DNA from: Gammaproteobacteria bacterium
GTDB lineage: Bacteria; Pseudomonadota; Gammaproteobacteria; Pseudomonadales; M0112
NCBI GenBank assembly: GCA_006227085.1
Contig: SBFY01000124.1
Coordinates: 1 to 17,064 of the forward strand
Direction of reading: 5' to 3'
DNA length: 17,064 nt
The notes beneath the pieces were generated by a model that saw only the letters and a list, made by a program, of their open reading frames with translations, searched no databases and was not told the origin of the DNA. Made by a program: the position numbers and the translations under genes. Below are positions 6,420 to 13,689 of the stretch, piece after piece. Each line of letters opens with the position of its first letter. Positions within the stretch are counted from its first letter, which is position 1.

Positions 6420-7455
6420 CCTTGCGCTGGCGCTGTTCAGCCAGCGAAGCGTAATCCGGTTTGCCGGCCTGTTCCCACTCTTCCCAGACACGGAAGAAGT
6501 CGTCGCCGAAGGGGTCCTCACCACGCAGCCACATCGAGCCGCGGCGGATGGTCCAGTCATGCGGTGACAGGGCGATTGCCTGTTCCCAGTGTTGTTTGGC
6601 GGCGTCATGTTCGCCGCGCTGGTACAGCTGCCAGGCGAGGGCATGTTCGGCGCGGGCGAGTTGTTCGTCGAAGGTGGGTGGTGCGATGGCGTCGCTCACC
6701 GATTGCTGGCTGAAATCGGTTTCGCCGGTTTCAATCCAGTGTTGCAGGGCTTCGAGATGGGGCTCGCAGTCGAGCCCGTGGGCAAACTGGAACATATTGC
6801 TGCCATGCTCGACACGTGGCGGCCGCACGATCGTGCCGTCTTCATCAATCCAGGTCACGGTAGGCACATTAATGAAGCCGTAGCGTTGTGACACGATGTG
6901 ATCGTTATCGATCAGGGAAGGGTGTGTCGGTTTGGCTTTTTCGATGAATGGCAAGGCATCGGCATCGCGCGCATCTTCGGCGACGGTGATCACCATAAAG
7001 CCCTGGTCGCGGTATTGCTCGTACAACGATTGCCAGACCGGTAAATCCTCACGGCAGCCGCACCAGCTGGCCCAGGCCACCAGCAGGATTTTCTGGCCGA
7101 AGTAATCGCTGAGCGAATGCGGCGTGCCGAGATGATCGGGCAGGGTGAAGTCGGGGGCACGGCCATGGGCAGCGATGTTGTCTTCCGGTGCGTCGCCGAT
7201 ACTGGCGATGCGGTGCGTGTCATCAATGGCCAGCGGCCGGTTCAGCAGCTGGCACAGGGTCGGCAGGTCGATGTGGTTATCACGCAGCAGTTGCGGGTGC
7301 ATGCTGAGGGGCAGGCAGCGATCATCACGACACAGCGTGTTGTCACTGATGTGCCAGCCGAGCAGTTGTTGCAGGGTTTGTGTGTCCAGTAGCAGGCCGC
7401 TGGGGCAGGTCATGACCTGTCCGTTGGCGATCAGGGTCCAGTGCTCGGCGGTCAT
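6415..7455 (-). CDS. thioredoxin-fold (TlpA/AhpC-like) protein with CxC motif and TPR-like tail
   Basis: A 346-residue cytoplasmic protein in three parts. Residues 1-90 are an unrecognised N-terminal domain containing a Cys pair (LCRDDRCLP). Residues 97-245 are a redoxin/TlpA-like domain (APDFTLPDHLG, then LLVAWASWCGCREDLPVWQ, then the cis-proline segment FINVPTVTWIDEDG). Residues 265-335 are helical and contain a TPR-like unit (HALAWQLYQRGEHDAAKQHW, then AIALSP). The active site reads Cys132-Gly-Cys134-Arg, a C-x-C instead of the usual C-x-x-C. It probably acts as a thiol-disulfide or peroxide-type oxidoreductase. There is no signal peptide. The ATG at 7455 has GGAG 5 bases upstream; the longer frame begins with TTG. 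It is divergent from the Anbu operon and shares the 260-bp region holding the sigma-54 promoter. Confidence 0.8.
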   Translation of the reverse strand: MTAEHWTLIANGQVMTCPSGLLLDTQTLQQLLGWHISDNTLCRDDRCLPLSMHPQLLRDNHIDLPTLCQLLNRPLAIDDTHRIASIGDAPEDNIAAHGRAPDFTLPDHLGTPHSLSDYFGQKILLVAWASWCGCREDLPVWQSLYEQYRDQGFMVITVAEDARDADALPFIEKAKPTHPSLIDNDHIVSQRYGFINVPTVTWIDEDGTIVRPPRVEHGSNMFQFAHGLDCEPHLEALQHWIETGETDFSQQSVSDAIAPPTFDEQLARAEHALAWQLYQRGEHDAAKQHWEQAIALSPHDWTIRRGSMWLRGEDPFGDDFFRVWEEWEQAGKPDYASLAEQRQRKA

Positions 7456-7563
7456 GCGGGCTCCATGGGTGGGCAGCAAGGGTGGGGGGATGCTGCGTGG
7501 TCATGGCATCCGCTCCAGGTTTGTCACGAAGCTTATACGATGGCAGTGCATCATTGGATCGCT

Positions 7564-7580
7564 CGCACTTGTTTGGTGCG
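7564..7580 (+). promoter_or_regulatory. NtrC-like enhancer site, distal
   Basis: CGCACTTGTTTGGTGCG is a dyad (CGCAC and GTGCG) that matches the NtrC consensus TGCACCA-N3-TGGTGCA at 10 of 14 positions, with a near-perfect right half. Its centre is about 117 bp upstream of the predicted sigma-54 start site. Confidence 0.55.
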
Positions 7581-7606
7581 CCCTGGATTCACTGGATGTG
7601 ATGTAT

Positions 7607-7623
7607 TGCACCAGAATGGACGC
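7607..7623 (+). promoter_or_regulatory. NtrC-like enhancer site, proximal
   Basis: TGCACCAGAATGGACGC has a perfect left half (TGCACCA), the correct 3-base spacer and TGG at the start of the right half. It is centred about 74 bp upstream of the predicted start site and 43 bp (about four helical turns) from the distal site. Confidence 0.55.
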
Positions 7624-7661
7624 TTTGGACGTCAATAACAGGCGTTTGCCTTGCCGTGGAG

Positions 7662-7678
7662 CTGGTACGGTAATTGCA
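7662..7678 (+). promoter_or_regulatory. sigma-54 (RpoN) -24/-12 promoter
   Basis: CTGGTACGGTAATTGCA matches the sigma-54 consensus YTGGCACG-N4-TTGCW with one change (T for C). The invariant GG (7664-7665) and GC (7676-7677) are exactly 10 bases apart. This predicts transcription from about 7689, giving a 27-base leader with the ribosome binding site AGAAGGGG at 7701-7708 before the GTG start of the ATP-grasp gene. Confidence 0.8.
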
Positions 7679-7715
7679 AATCCTTCCCTGCAATGGGGGT
7701 AGAAGGGGTTGTGCC

Positions 7716-9152
7716 GTGAAAGTCCGTCCACCTGGACCGGGTCACTATGACGAGATGTTGCTCGCTGGCAACGGTATCCGGGAACACTATCGGGATTATG
7801 GCCAGTGGCTGGAGTCTTGCGATGAGGCGTGGCTGGCGCAACGCCGGCAGGAAGCCGACCTGCTGTTCCATCGCGTGGGCATTACCTTTACCGTCTACGG
7901 TGATGAGCAAGGGGCCGAGCGGCTGATCCCTTTCGATGCCTTGCCGCGCATCATCCCCGCACAGGAATGGCAGGTACTGGAGCGCGGCCTGGCGCAACGG
8001 GTGCAGGCGCTCAATCATTTCCTGCATGACATTTATCATGAGCAACACATCCTGCGTGAAGGCGTGATCCCGTCCGAGCAGGTCTTTACCAATACGCAAT
8101 ACCAGTTGGCGATGCAGGGGCTGGACCTGCCGCATGACATCTACACACACATTGCCGGCATTGATGTCATCCGCAACAACGATGGCCGTTTCCATGTGCT
8201 GGAAGATAACTTGCGTTGCCCGTCAGGCGTTTCCTACATGTTGCAGAATCGCATCATGATGATGCGATTGTTCCCGGAATTGTTTGCCCGCTATCCGGTA
8301 GCACCAGTCGCGCATTATCCTTCCTTGTTGCTGGACACCTTGCGCCATGCGACGCCGGTCGATAATCCCTGTGTGGTAGTGCTGACACCCGGCCGGTACA
8401 ACAGTGCGTATTACGAGCACGCTTTCCTGGCCCAGCAGATGGGTGTGGAACTGGTCGAAGGCGTTGACCTGCTGGTCAAGAACGAACACGTCTACATGCG
8501 CACCACCGCAGGCTTGCAGCAGGTGGATGTGATCTACCGACGCATCGATGATGACTTCCTTGACCCGCTGGCATTCCGTGCTGACTCCAGCCTGGGCGTG
8601 CCGGGACTGTTGTCGGTTTATCGTAAAGGCAATGTGGTGCTGGCCAATGCGATGGGCACCGGCATTGCCGATGACAAATCGATTTACCCGTATGTGCCGG
8701 ACATGGTGCGTTTCTATCTCAGCGAAGAACCGGTACTGGAAAACGTGCACACCTGGCAGTGCCGGCGTCCGGACGACCTCTCCTATGTGCTGGACAACCT
8801 GCATGAACTGGTCGTGAAGGAAACGCATGGTGCAGGCGGTTACGGCATGTTGATTGGCCCCAAGGCCACGCAGGCAGAAATCGAGGAGTTCCGGGCCCGT
8901 CTCAAGGCGGCGCCACATGAATACATTGCGCAGCCGACCTTGTCGCTGTCGTCCTGCCCGACCTTTGTTGAGGAAGGTGTTGCGCCGCGCCATATCGATC
9001 TGCGCCCGTTTGTATTGTGCGGGCGCGAAACCCGTATTGTGCCCGGCGGGCTCACACGGGTGGCCTTGCGGGATGGATCGCTGGTGGTGAATTCCTCCCA
9101 GGGCGGTGGCACCAAGGACACCTGGGTGCTGGAGGAGGTGACGCCATGTTAA
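7716..9152 (+). CDS. circularly permuted ATP-grasp protein (DUF404/DUF407, COG2308)
   Basis: A 478-residue cytoplasmic protein of the circularly permuted ATP-grasp type 2 family, predicted to use ATP to form an amide or peptide-like bond through an acyl phosphate. Family hallmarks are the N-terminal GHYDEML, LIPFDALPRIIPAQEWQVLE, LEDNLRCPSGVSYML (the acidic metal/ATP-binding region), VVLTPGRYNSAYYEHAFLA, VKETHGAGGYGMLIGP and the C-terminal LRPFVLCGRETRIVPGGLTR with NSSQGGGTKDTWVL. I place the start at GTG 7716 because AGAAGGGG lies 7 bases upstream; a TTG at 7674 falls inside the sigma-54 promoter and cannot be translated from its transcript. It is the first gene of the Anbu operon and overlaps the alpha-E gene by 7 bases. 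Its substrate is experimentally unknown. Confidence 0.93.
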   Translation: MKVRPPGPGHYDEMLLAGNGIREHYRDYGQWLESCDEAWLAQRRQEADLLFHRVGITFTVYGDEQGAERLIPFDALPRIIPAQEWQVLERGLAQRVQALNHFLHDIYHEQHILREGVIPSEQVFTNTQYQLAMQGLDLPHDIYTHIAGIDVIRNNDGRFHVLEDNLRCPSGVSYMLQNRIMMMRLFPELFARYPVAPVAHYPSLLLDTLRHATPVDNPCVVVLTPGRYNSAYYEHAFLAQQMGVELVEGVDLLVKNEHVYMRTTAGLQQVDVIYRRIDDDFLDPLAFRADSSLGVPGLLSVYRKGNVVLANAMGTGIADDKSIYPYVPDMVRFYLSEEPVLENVHTWQCRRPDDLSYVLDNLHELVVKETHGAGGYGMLIGPKATQAEIEEFRARLKAAPHEYIAQPTLSLSSCPTFVEEGVAPRHIDLRPFVLCGRETRIVPGGLTRVALRDGSLVVNSSQGGGTKDTWVLEEVTPC

Positions 9153-10078
9153 GTCGCATCGCCGATAACCTGTACTGGATGTCGCGTTACCTCGAACGCG
9201 CTGAAAACACCGTGCGTTTGCTCGATGTGACGCAGACCGTGTCGTTGATGCCAGTGGGTGCCAACCAGGATGACCTGAACGCCTTGCTGGAAATTTCCGG
9301 CTTGCGGTCCGGCTACCAGTCCAGCCATCACGCACTCGCGTTGCCCGATGTGCTGAAGTTTTTCACGATGGATGAGGCTAATCCGGGCAGCATTTATAAC
9401 TGCTTGCGTATGGCGCGTGACAATGCCCATGCGGCGCGCGGCAAGATCACCGCAGAAATGTGGGAAAGCATCAACAGTACCTGGCTGGATATGCGTTTGC
9501 GCCGCACGCGCGAGATCGGTGTGTGGAATGCCAATGCGTTTTTTGATTGGGTCAAGGAGCGTTCGCACCTGTTCCGTGGCGCCACGTACGGCACCATCAT
9601 GCGTACGGATGCGTACCAGTTCATTCGCCTGGGCACGTTTGTTGAACGTGCCGATAACAGTGCGCGCATCTTGTCGGTGAAATTCCATCGCATTGAAGAC
9701 TACGATCGTCCGGTGTCGGTTGCCGACCTGTACCAGTGGACCGCCTTGTTGCGCTCGGTGGGTGCCTTTGAGGCCTACCAGGAGATGTACCGTGGTGAGG
9801 TCACGCCAGCCAAGGTGGCAGAAATGCTGATTTTCCGACCCGACTTCCCGCGTTCGTTGCGCTGGTGCCTGGACAGTATCGCGTCCATCCTGGTGAAGAT
9901 CCGCGGTGATGCCGGCCTCGCCGCCAAGCGCCAGTCAGCGGAATTGTTTGCCCGTTTGAACTACGGCCACATGGACGATGTGCTGGCCGTTGGCCTGCCC
10001 GAATACCTGCAAGGCTTGATGGCCGACATTGCCGATATCGGTGACAGCATTCGCAAAGGATATCTGGAAGCGGTTTGA
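9146..10078 (+). CDS. alpha-E domain protein (DUF403, COG2307)
   Basis: A 310-residue all-helical protein of the alpha-E superfamily, recognised by the start MLSRIADNLYWMSRYLERAE, the repeat of this motif later (YQFIRLGTFVERADNSARIL) and FPRSLRWCLDSI. The two ERAE/ERAD helices form the conserved core. The family almost always accompanies the circularly permuted ATP-grasp protein and is thought to act with it, possibly as a partner or ligase; no reaction is established. The ATG at 9146 has a strong GGAGGAGG site upstream and overlaps the ATP-grasp stop by 7 bases, implying coupled translation. A longer frame from 9017 is rejected because it would run deep into the preceding gene. Confidence 0.93.
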   Translation: MLSRIADNLYWMSRYLERAENTVRLLDVTQTVSLMPVGANQDDLNALLEISGLRSGYQSSHHALALPDVLKFFTMDEANPGSIYNCLRMARDNAHAARGKITAEMWESINSTWLDMRLRRTREIGVWNANAFFDWVKERSHLFRGATYGTIMRTDAYQFIRLGTFVERADNSARILSVKFHRIEDYDRPVSVADLYQWTALLRSVGAFEAYQEMYRGEVTPAKVAEMLIFRPDFPRSLRWCLDSIASILVKIRGDAGLAAKRQSAELFARLNYGHMDDVLAVGLPEYLQGLMADIADIGDSIRKGYLEAV

Positions 10079-10106
10079 CAAGAGTATTTACAGACAGGGG
10101 AATCCC

Positions 10107-10907
10107 ATGAAGTTATCCATCAGTCATGACACGACCTATGCCTATGAGGGTGAGGTCAGTCGCAGCACCCAATACATCCGGTTGACACCGCACAGCAGCG
10201 AGCGGCAAACGGTTTTCCAGTGGACGCTGGACCTGCCGGTCGACGCCAGCCAGTTGCATGACGCCTATGGCAACATTGTGCACGTGATGACGATTGACCA
10301 TCCGCATGATGCAATCGCGATCCGTGCCCGTGGAGTGGTTGAGATCCTGCCGGACGCGGATGAGGGCAGTGACGGCATCAACCCGCTGTTTTTCCTGCGG
10401 GAAACCCCTTTGACGCGTGCTGATGAATCGATTCGTGATTATGCGGCCCTGCACATGCAAGGCGCCGCACGTCGTGGACTGGAACACTTGATGGCCGATC
10501 TGTTGCTACGCATGCCGTACACCCCCGGCAGTACGCATGTGTATGAAACAGCGGCGGAGTCATTTGCCAAAGGTGCGGGCGTGTGCCAGGACCATACGCA
10601 TGTGTTCATCGCCTGTTGCCGCTCACAAGGGATACCGGCGCGGTATGTCAGTGGTTACCTGCACACCGATGACGATGAGCATCTGGCCAGTCATGCCTGG
10701 GCGGAAGCCTGGGTGGATGACCATTGGCATACCTTTGATGTGACCAATGGCTTGCTGGTGCCATCCCATCATCTCAAGCTGGCGATCGGGCTCGATTACA
10801 TGGAAGCCTGCCCGGTGCGCGGTGTTCGCTGGGGCGGCGATAACGAACATTTGAGTGCACAGGCAGCCGTTTCGCTGGCAGAATATCCCTTGTTCACAGA
10901 CCAGTAA
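10107..10907 (+). CDS. transglutaminase-like cysteine peptidase family protein (COG1305)
   Basis: A 266-residue protein with an N-terminal beta-rich domain (MKLSISHDTTYAYEGEV, the bacterial transglutaminase-like N-terminal region) and a papain-like transglutaminase core. The catalytic triad is visible: Cys160 in GAGVCQDHTHVFIACCRSQG, His196 in SHAWAEAWV and Asp211 in HTFDVTNG. Members act as peptidases or amide-bond exchange enzymes. The ATG at 10107 is preceded by AGGGGA; it is 28 bp after the alpha-E gene and the third gene of the operon. No signal peptide is present, so it should work in the cytoplasm. In the operon it is predicted to cleave or exchange bonds made by the ATP-grasp protein. 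Confidence 0.93.
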   Translation: MKLSISHDTTYAYEGEVSRSTQYIRLTPHSSERQTVFQWTLDLPVDASQLHDAYGNIVHVMTIDHPHDAIAIRARGVVEILPDADEGSDGINPLFFLRETPLTRADESIRDYAALHMQGAARRGLEHLMADLLLRMPYTPGSTHVYETAAESFAKGAGVCQDHTHVFIACCRSQGIPARYVSGYLHTDDDEHLASHAWAEAWVDDHWHTFDVTNGLLVPSHHLKLAIGLDYMEACPVRGVRWGGDNEHLSAQAAVSLAEYPLFTDQ

Positions 10908-10928
10908 GCGGATCACAGGGAGCCTGCC

Positions 10929-11666
10929 ATGACCTATTGCGTGGCCATGAATTTGCGCGACGGCATGGTGTTTGCGTCAGATTCGCGCACCAATGCCGGC
11001 GTTGACCACGTTTCAACATTCCGCAAGATGCATGTGTTCCGTCGTGACAATGAACGGTTTATCGTGGTGCTCAGTGCCGGCAACCTGGCGACCTCACAAA
11101 GTGTGATCAGTTTGTTGCGGCAGCGTGAATGCGAGCCAGAACGTTGCAATATGCTGAATGTGCCGTCGCTGTTCCAGGCGGCAGAGTTACTGGGCGATAC
11201 CTTGCGTGAAGTGGTGTCGCGTAACAGCGGGCAAGCGCAAGGCAGCAAAGTGGATTTCGGCGCGAGTTTCATCATGGGTGGGCAAGTGAAGGGAGAATCG
11301 CCGCGCCTGTTCCTGGTATACCCGGAAGGCAATTTCATCGAGTCGACGGAAGATACCCCGTACTTCCAGATTGGTGAAAGCAAATATGGCAAACCGATCA
11401 TCGACCGTGTCCTGCGCTATGACACCTCGCCGCCGCAGGCCATGCAGTGCACCTTGATTTCATTTGATTCGACTTTGCGCAGTAACCTGTCAGTAGGATT
11501 GCCGATTGATTTACTGACACTGCGGCCGGGCAAGTTTGCTCCCAGTCGCCAATTACAAGTGTGTGAGAACGATAGTTATTTCCGCACCTTGAGCCAGCGT
11601 TGGGGTGAAGGGTTGCGGGAGGTGTTTGCCAGCCTGCCACTGCCGGAAGATGAAACCCTGGTGTGA
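10929..11666 (+). CDS. Anbu, proteasome-like Ntn-hydrolase (COG3484)
   Basis: A 245-residue relative of HslV and the proteasome beta subunit, known as Anbu (ancestral beta subunit) or bacterial proteasome homologue. Removal of Met1 would expose the catalytic Thr2 (MTYCVAMNLRDGMVFASDSR). Asp18 and Lys33 (TFRKMHVF) occupy the other active-site positions of the fold. Published structures of Anbu show helical or ring-like assemblies rather than the closed HslV ring, and no natural substrate is known. Ribosome binding site GGGAG is upstream (10918-10922). It is the last gene of the ATP-grasp/alpha-E/transglutaminase operon, 21 bp after the transglutaminase gene, and is followed by a strong terminator. 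This gene set is a recognised conserved neighbourhood. Confidence 0.94.
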   Translation: MTYCVAMNLRDGMVFASDSRTNAGVDHVSTFRKMHVFRRDNERFIVVLSAGNLATSQSVISLLRQRECEPERCNMLNVPSLFQAAELLGDTLREVVSRNSGQAQGSKVDFGASFIMGGQVKGESPRLFLVYPEGNFIESTEDTPYFQIGESKYGKPIIDRVLRYDTSPPQAMQCTLISFDSTLRSNLSVGLPIDLLTLRPGKFAPSRQLQVCENDSYFRTLSQRWGEGLREVFASLPLPEDETLV

Positions 11667-11692
11667 CATGTTCGCTGGCAAAAGCCCGAAAT

Positions 11693-11720
11693 AAAAAAGG
11701 CAGCCTGGGCTGCCTTTTTT
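11693..11720. terminator. bidirectional intrinsic terminator
   Basis: A hairpin GGCAGC-CTGG-GCTGCC (11699-11714) is flanked by A6 on the left and T6 on the right, so a T-run follows the stem on both strands. It ends the Anbu operon (plus) and the convergent OmpA-family gene (minus, stop at 11737). Confidence 0.92.
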
Positions 11721-11736
11721 ATTAGCGGGTTAACGC

Positions 11737-12750
11737 TTACATGCCGCAATCGTTGCGGTGGATGACCACGCGACGGTTTTCGGCACGGCCAGCATCGGTG
11801 CCGTTATCAGCAACCGGCTGTGACTCACCATAGCCCACGGCGGAGAACTGGCTGGTATTAATGCCTTTGCTGCCGAGGTAATTGATCACGGCTTGCGCGC
11901 GACGCTCGGACAGTTTCTGGTTGTAGGCATCAGCGCCGCGGCTGTCGGTGTGGCCGGCCACTTCGGCGCGAGCGTGTCCCAGGTCCTGGATGGCATCAGC
12001 CAGTTGATCCAGTTCAGCACGGTCTTCGGCTGTCAGCTGGGCAGAGTCAAACCCGAAATTGAGTTTCAGTGTGTAATCGCAGTCGCAGCCGACTTTGTCG
12101 ACGCGCTTGCCTGCGGGGGTCTGCGGGCAACGGTCATTGGCATTGGCAACGCCATCACCATCGTTGTCGTTATTGCTGACCACGGAGGCAGCGGCGACTG
12201 GTGCGGCTTCACCTTGTGTGCTGGAGCCGCTGCCAAAACTCATTTGCACCAACAGGTTCACGGCAGCTTCCGTGTTGTGGTTATCCAGGCTGTGGATGGC
12301 ACGCACGTCACCACGCAGTGCAAAACCTTCAGACACTTGATAGAGCAAGCCGGCACCGGCATTGACCAGGGTGTCGTCGGCATCACCGAAAAAATCGTAA
12401 TCGATATCGTTCTCGCCAATACCGGCGACCACAAACGGCGTGAGTGCACGGTCACTGCCAAAGAAATACAGGCCGTCGAGACGGTAGTGGGTGACATCGG
12501 CTTCCAGGTTGTTCAGCAACGGGAAGTCAACATCGGCAGTGCCTTGGGCGGCCATGATTTCCGCTGCCCAGTGTTCATCGAACTGGTAGCCGACGCCGAC
12601 GGTGGGCATCACTTCGGTATCCAGCCGGCGGGCGCTGTCATCGAAGTCATAGCCGATGGCGCCGAACGGGATGTAAATGCCTTCGCTGGGGCCGGCTGAC
12701 GCCAGGCTGGCGATCGAGGCAAGGGCGATGACGGGGATGAATCGTTTCAT
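11737..12750 (-). CDS. OmpA-family outer membrane protein
   Basis: A 337-residue exported protein. The first 19 residues (MKRFIPVIALASIASLASA) are a typical Sec signal peptide with an ASA cleavage motif. Residues 20-175 form an OmpA-like eight-stranded beta barrel (aromatic alternating strands such as HYRLDGLYFF and YQFDEHWAAEIMAAQ). Next is a linker with a thrombospondin-3-like acidic repeat DNDGDGVANANDRCP (about 195-209), then the OmpA C-terminal peptidoglycan-binding domain from about 225 (LNFGFDSAQL, HTDSRGADAYNQKLSERRA and GRAENRRVVIHR), where Asp and Arg bind diaminopimelate. It anchors the outer membrane to the cell wall. The ATG at 12750 has AAGGAG upstream. It is monocistronic, with the bidirectional terminator at its end. 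The last residues include a Cys (NDCGM). Confidence 0.92.
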   Translation of the reverse strand: MKRFIPVIALASIASLASAGPSEGIYIPFGAIGYDFDDSARRLDTEVMPTVGVGYQFDEHWAAEIMAAQGTADVDFPLLNNLEADVTHYRLDGLYFFGSDRALTPFVVAGIGENDIDYDFFGDADDTLVNAGAGLLYQVSEGFALRGDVRAIHSLDNHNTEAAVNLLVQMSFGSGSSTQGEAAPVAAASVVSNNDNDGDGVANANDRCPQTPAGKRVDKVGCDCDYTLKLNFGFDSAQLTAEDRAELDQLADAIQDLGHARAEVAGHTDSRGADAYNQKLSERRAQAVINYLGSKGINTSQFSAVGYGESQPVADNGTDAGRAENRRVVIHRNDCGM

Positions 12751-12839
12751 GCGGGCACTCCTTGTGCAGTAGGGACAGGTGCAGTCAGCGAGGCCAGTAT
12801 CGGCCATGGGGTGCACCCTATCACAGCCGTGATCTGGCG

Positions 12840-13295
12840 TTAAGGGCGTGGCTGCTGTGCCAGCCAACGGTCGAGCGCGTTGGCAAAGGCCTGTTTTTCC
12901 TTCGTGCCCAATGGCGGCGGGCCGCCGGTGGGTGCCATCGCCGATGAGCGCATGGTGTCCATGAAGTCGCGGATATTGAGGCGGCTGCGGATGGTGTCGC
13001 TGCTGTACACCTCGCCGCGTGGACTGATGGCGGCAGCACCCTTGGCCATGACCTCGGCGGCCAGCGGGATGTCCTGTGTGATGACGAGATCACCGGCTTG
13101 TGCGCGCTGGGCGATCAGGTTATCGGCCACATCAAAGCCGTGTTCGACCTGGATGACCTGGATATTGGGCAGGGACGGCTTGGGCAGGGGGCGGTTGGCG
13201 ACCAGCACCAGCTGCACGCCGGTGCGCTGGGCGGCGCGGAACAGCATGTCCCGCATGGCCACCGGCAGCGCATCGGCATCCACCCAGATGGGCAT
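12840..13295 (-). CDS. yaiI: YaiI/YqxD family protein (DUF188, UPF0178)
   Basis: A 151-residue protein of the UPF0178 family, full length. Diagnostic stretches are MPIWVDADALPVAMRDML, VVLVANRP-like LVLVANRPLP, GDLVITQDIPLAAEVMAKGA and SPRGEVYSSDTIRSRLNIRD. The fold is PIN/NYN-like, with acidic residues at the strand ends suggesting a metal-dependent nuclease, but no activity is established. It follows ppnP with a gap of 3 bp and is certainly cotranscribed with it. Confidence 0.93.
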   Translation of the reverse strand: MPIWVDADALPVAMRDMLFRAAQRTGVQLVLVANRPLPKPSLPNIQVIQVEHGFDVADNLIAQRAQAGDLVITQDIPLAAEVMAKGAAAISPRGEVYSSDTIRSRLNIRDFMDTMRSSAMAPTGGPPPLGTKEKQAFANALDRWLAQQPRP

Positions 13296-13298
13296 GGC

Positions 13299-13580
13299 TT
13301 ATTCGTAGGTGCAGAGGTAGGCGGTGTCGTGCGCGACCTTGAGCTGGAACTTGGCATTGGCCGGTACGGTAAAGGCCTGGCCGGCGGTGAAGGTCTGCCA
13401 GCCGGACGCACCCGGCAGCATCACCACCAGTGCACCGCTGACCACCGTCATCACTTCTTTCTGGCTGGTGCCGAATTCGTATTCGCCCGGTGCCATCACG
13501 CCCACGGTGGCGGGCAGTTTTTCGCCTTTGAAAGCGATGGAGGTGACGTTGCCGTCGAAGTAACTGTTAACTTTGAACAT
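13299..13580 (-). CDS. ppnP: pyrimidine/purine nucleoside phosphorylase PpnP
   Basis: A 93-residue cupin-fold enzyme (formerly YaiE, DUF1255) that cleaves nucleosides with phosphate to give a free base and ribose 1-phosphate, for nucleoside salvage. The family is recognised by MFKVNSYFDGNVTSIAF, the GVMAPGEYEFGTSQKEVMTV core and the C-terminal KVAHDTAYLCTYE. The length equals the family norm. The ATG at 13580 has AGGAA upstream; the longer frame to 13625 is not needed. It is the first gene of a two-gene unit with yaiI and is divergent from the phosphopantetheinyl transferase. Confidence 0.93.
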   Translation of the reverse strand: MFKVNSYFDGNVTSIAFKGEKLPATVGVMAPGEYEFGTSQKEVMTVVSGALVVMLPGASGWQTFTAGQAFTVPANAKFQLKVAHDTAYLCTYE

Positions 13581-13613
13581 GGTGGTTTCCTGATGGGTAA
13601 GGGTGGCCAGGCG

Positions 13614-13644
13614 AGGAGCGCACAATAGCGCGCTCCTTGTGCGC
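13614..13644. promoter_or_regulatory. two overlapping, mutually exclusive hairpins
   Basis: AGGAGCGC (13614-13621) pairs with GCGCTCCT (13630-13637). GCGCACAA (13618-13625) pairs with TTGTGCGC (13637-13644). The two stems share bases and cannot form together. They lie in the 109-bp divergent region between ppnP and the phosphopantetheinyl transferase gene and could be a protein operator or an mRNA leader structure for ppnP. Confidence 0.4.
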
Positions 13645-13689
13645 AGGCAAGCGGGCGGGTAGGGTGGCGGTGATGATCATGAGGTGGTG

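Noticed and set aside
8223..9335. 370-codon open frame antisense to the ATP-grasp and alpha-E genes
   Set aside because: It is the mirror of two well-recognised genes; composition (many His, Arg, Gln) is that of a shadow frame in GC-rich DNA.
11893..12699. 268-codon plus-strand open frame across the OmpA gene
   Set aside because: Antisense shadow of a clearly recognised OmpA-family gene; Gly/Val/Ala-rich without motifs.
12823..12836. Short hairpin ATCAC-AGCC-GTGAT after the yaiI stop
   Set aside because: Only 5 bp of stem with no T-run on the minus strand; too weak to call a terminator.
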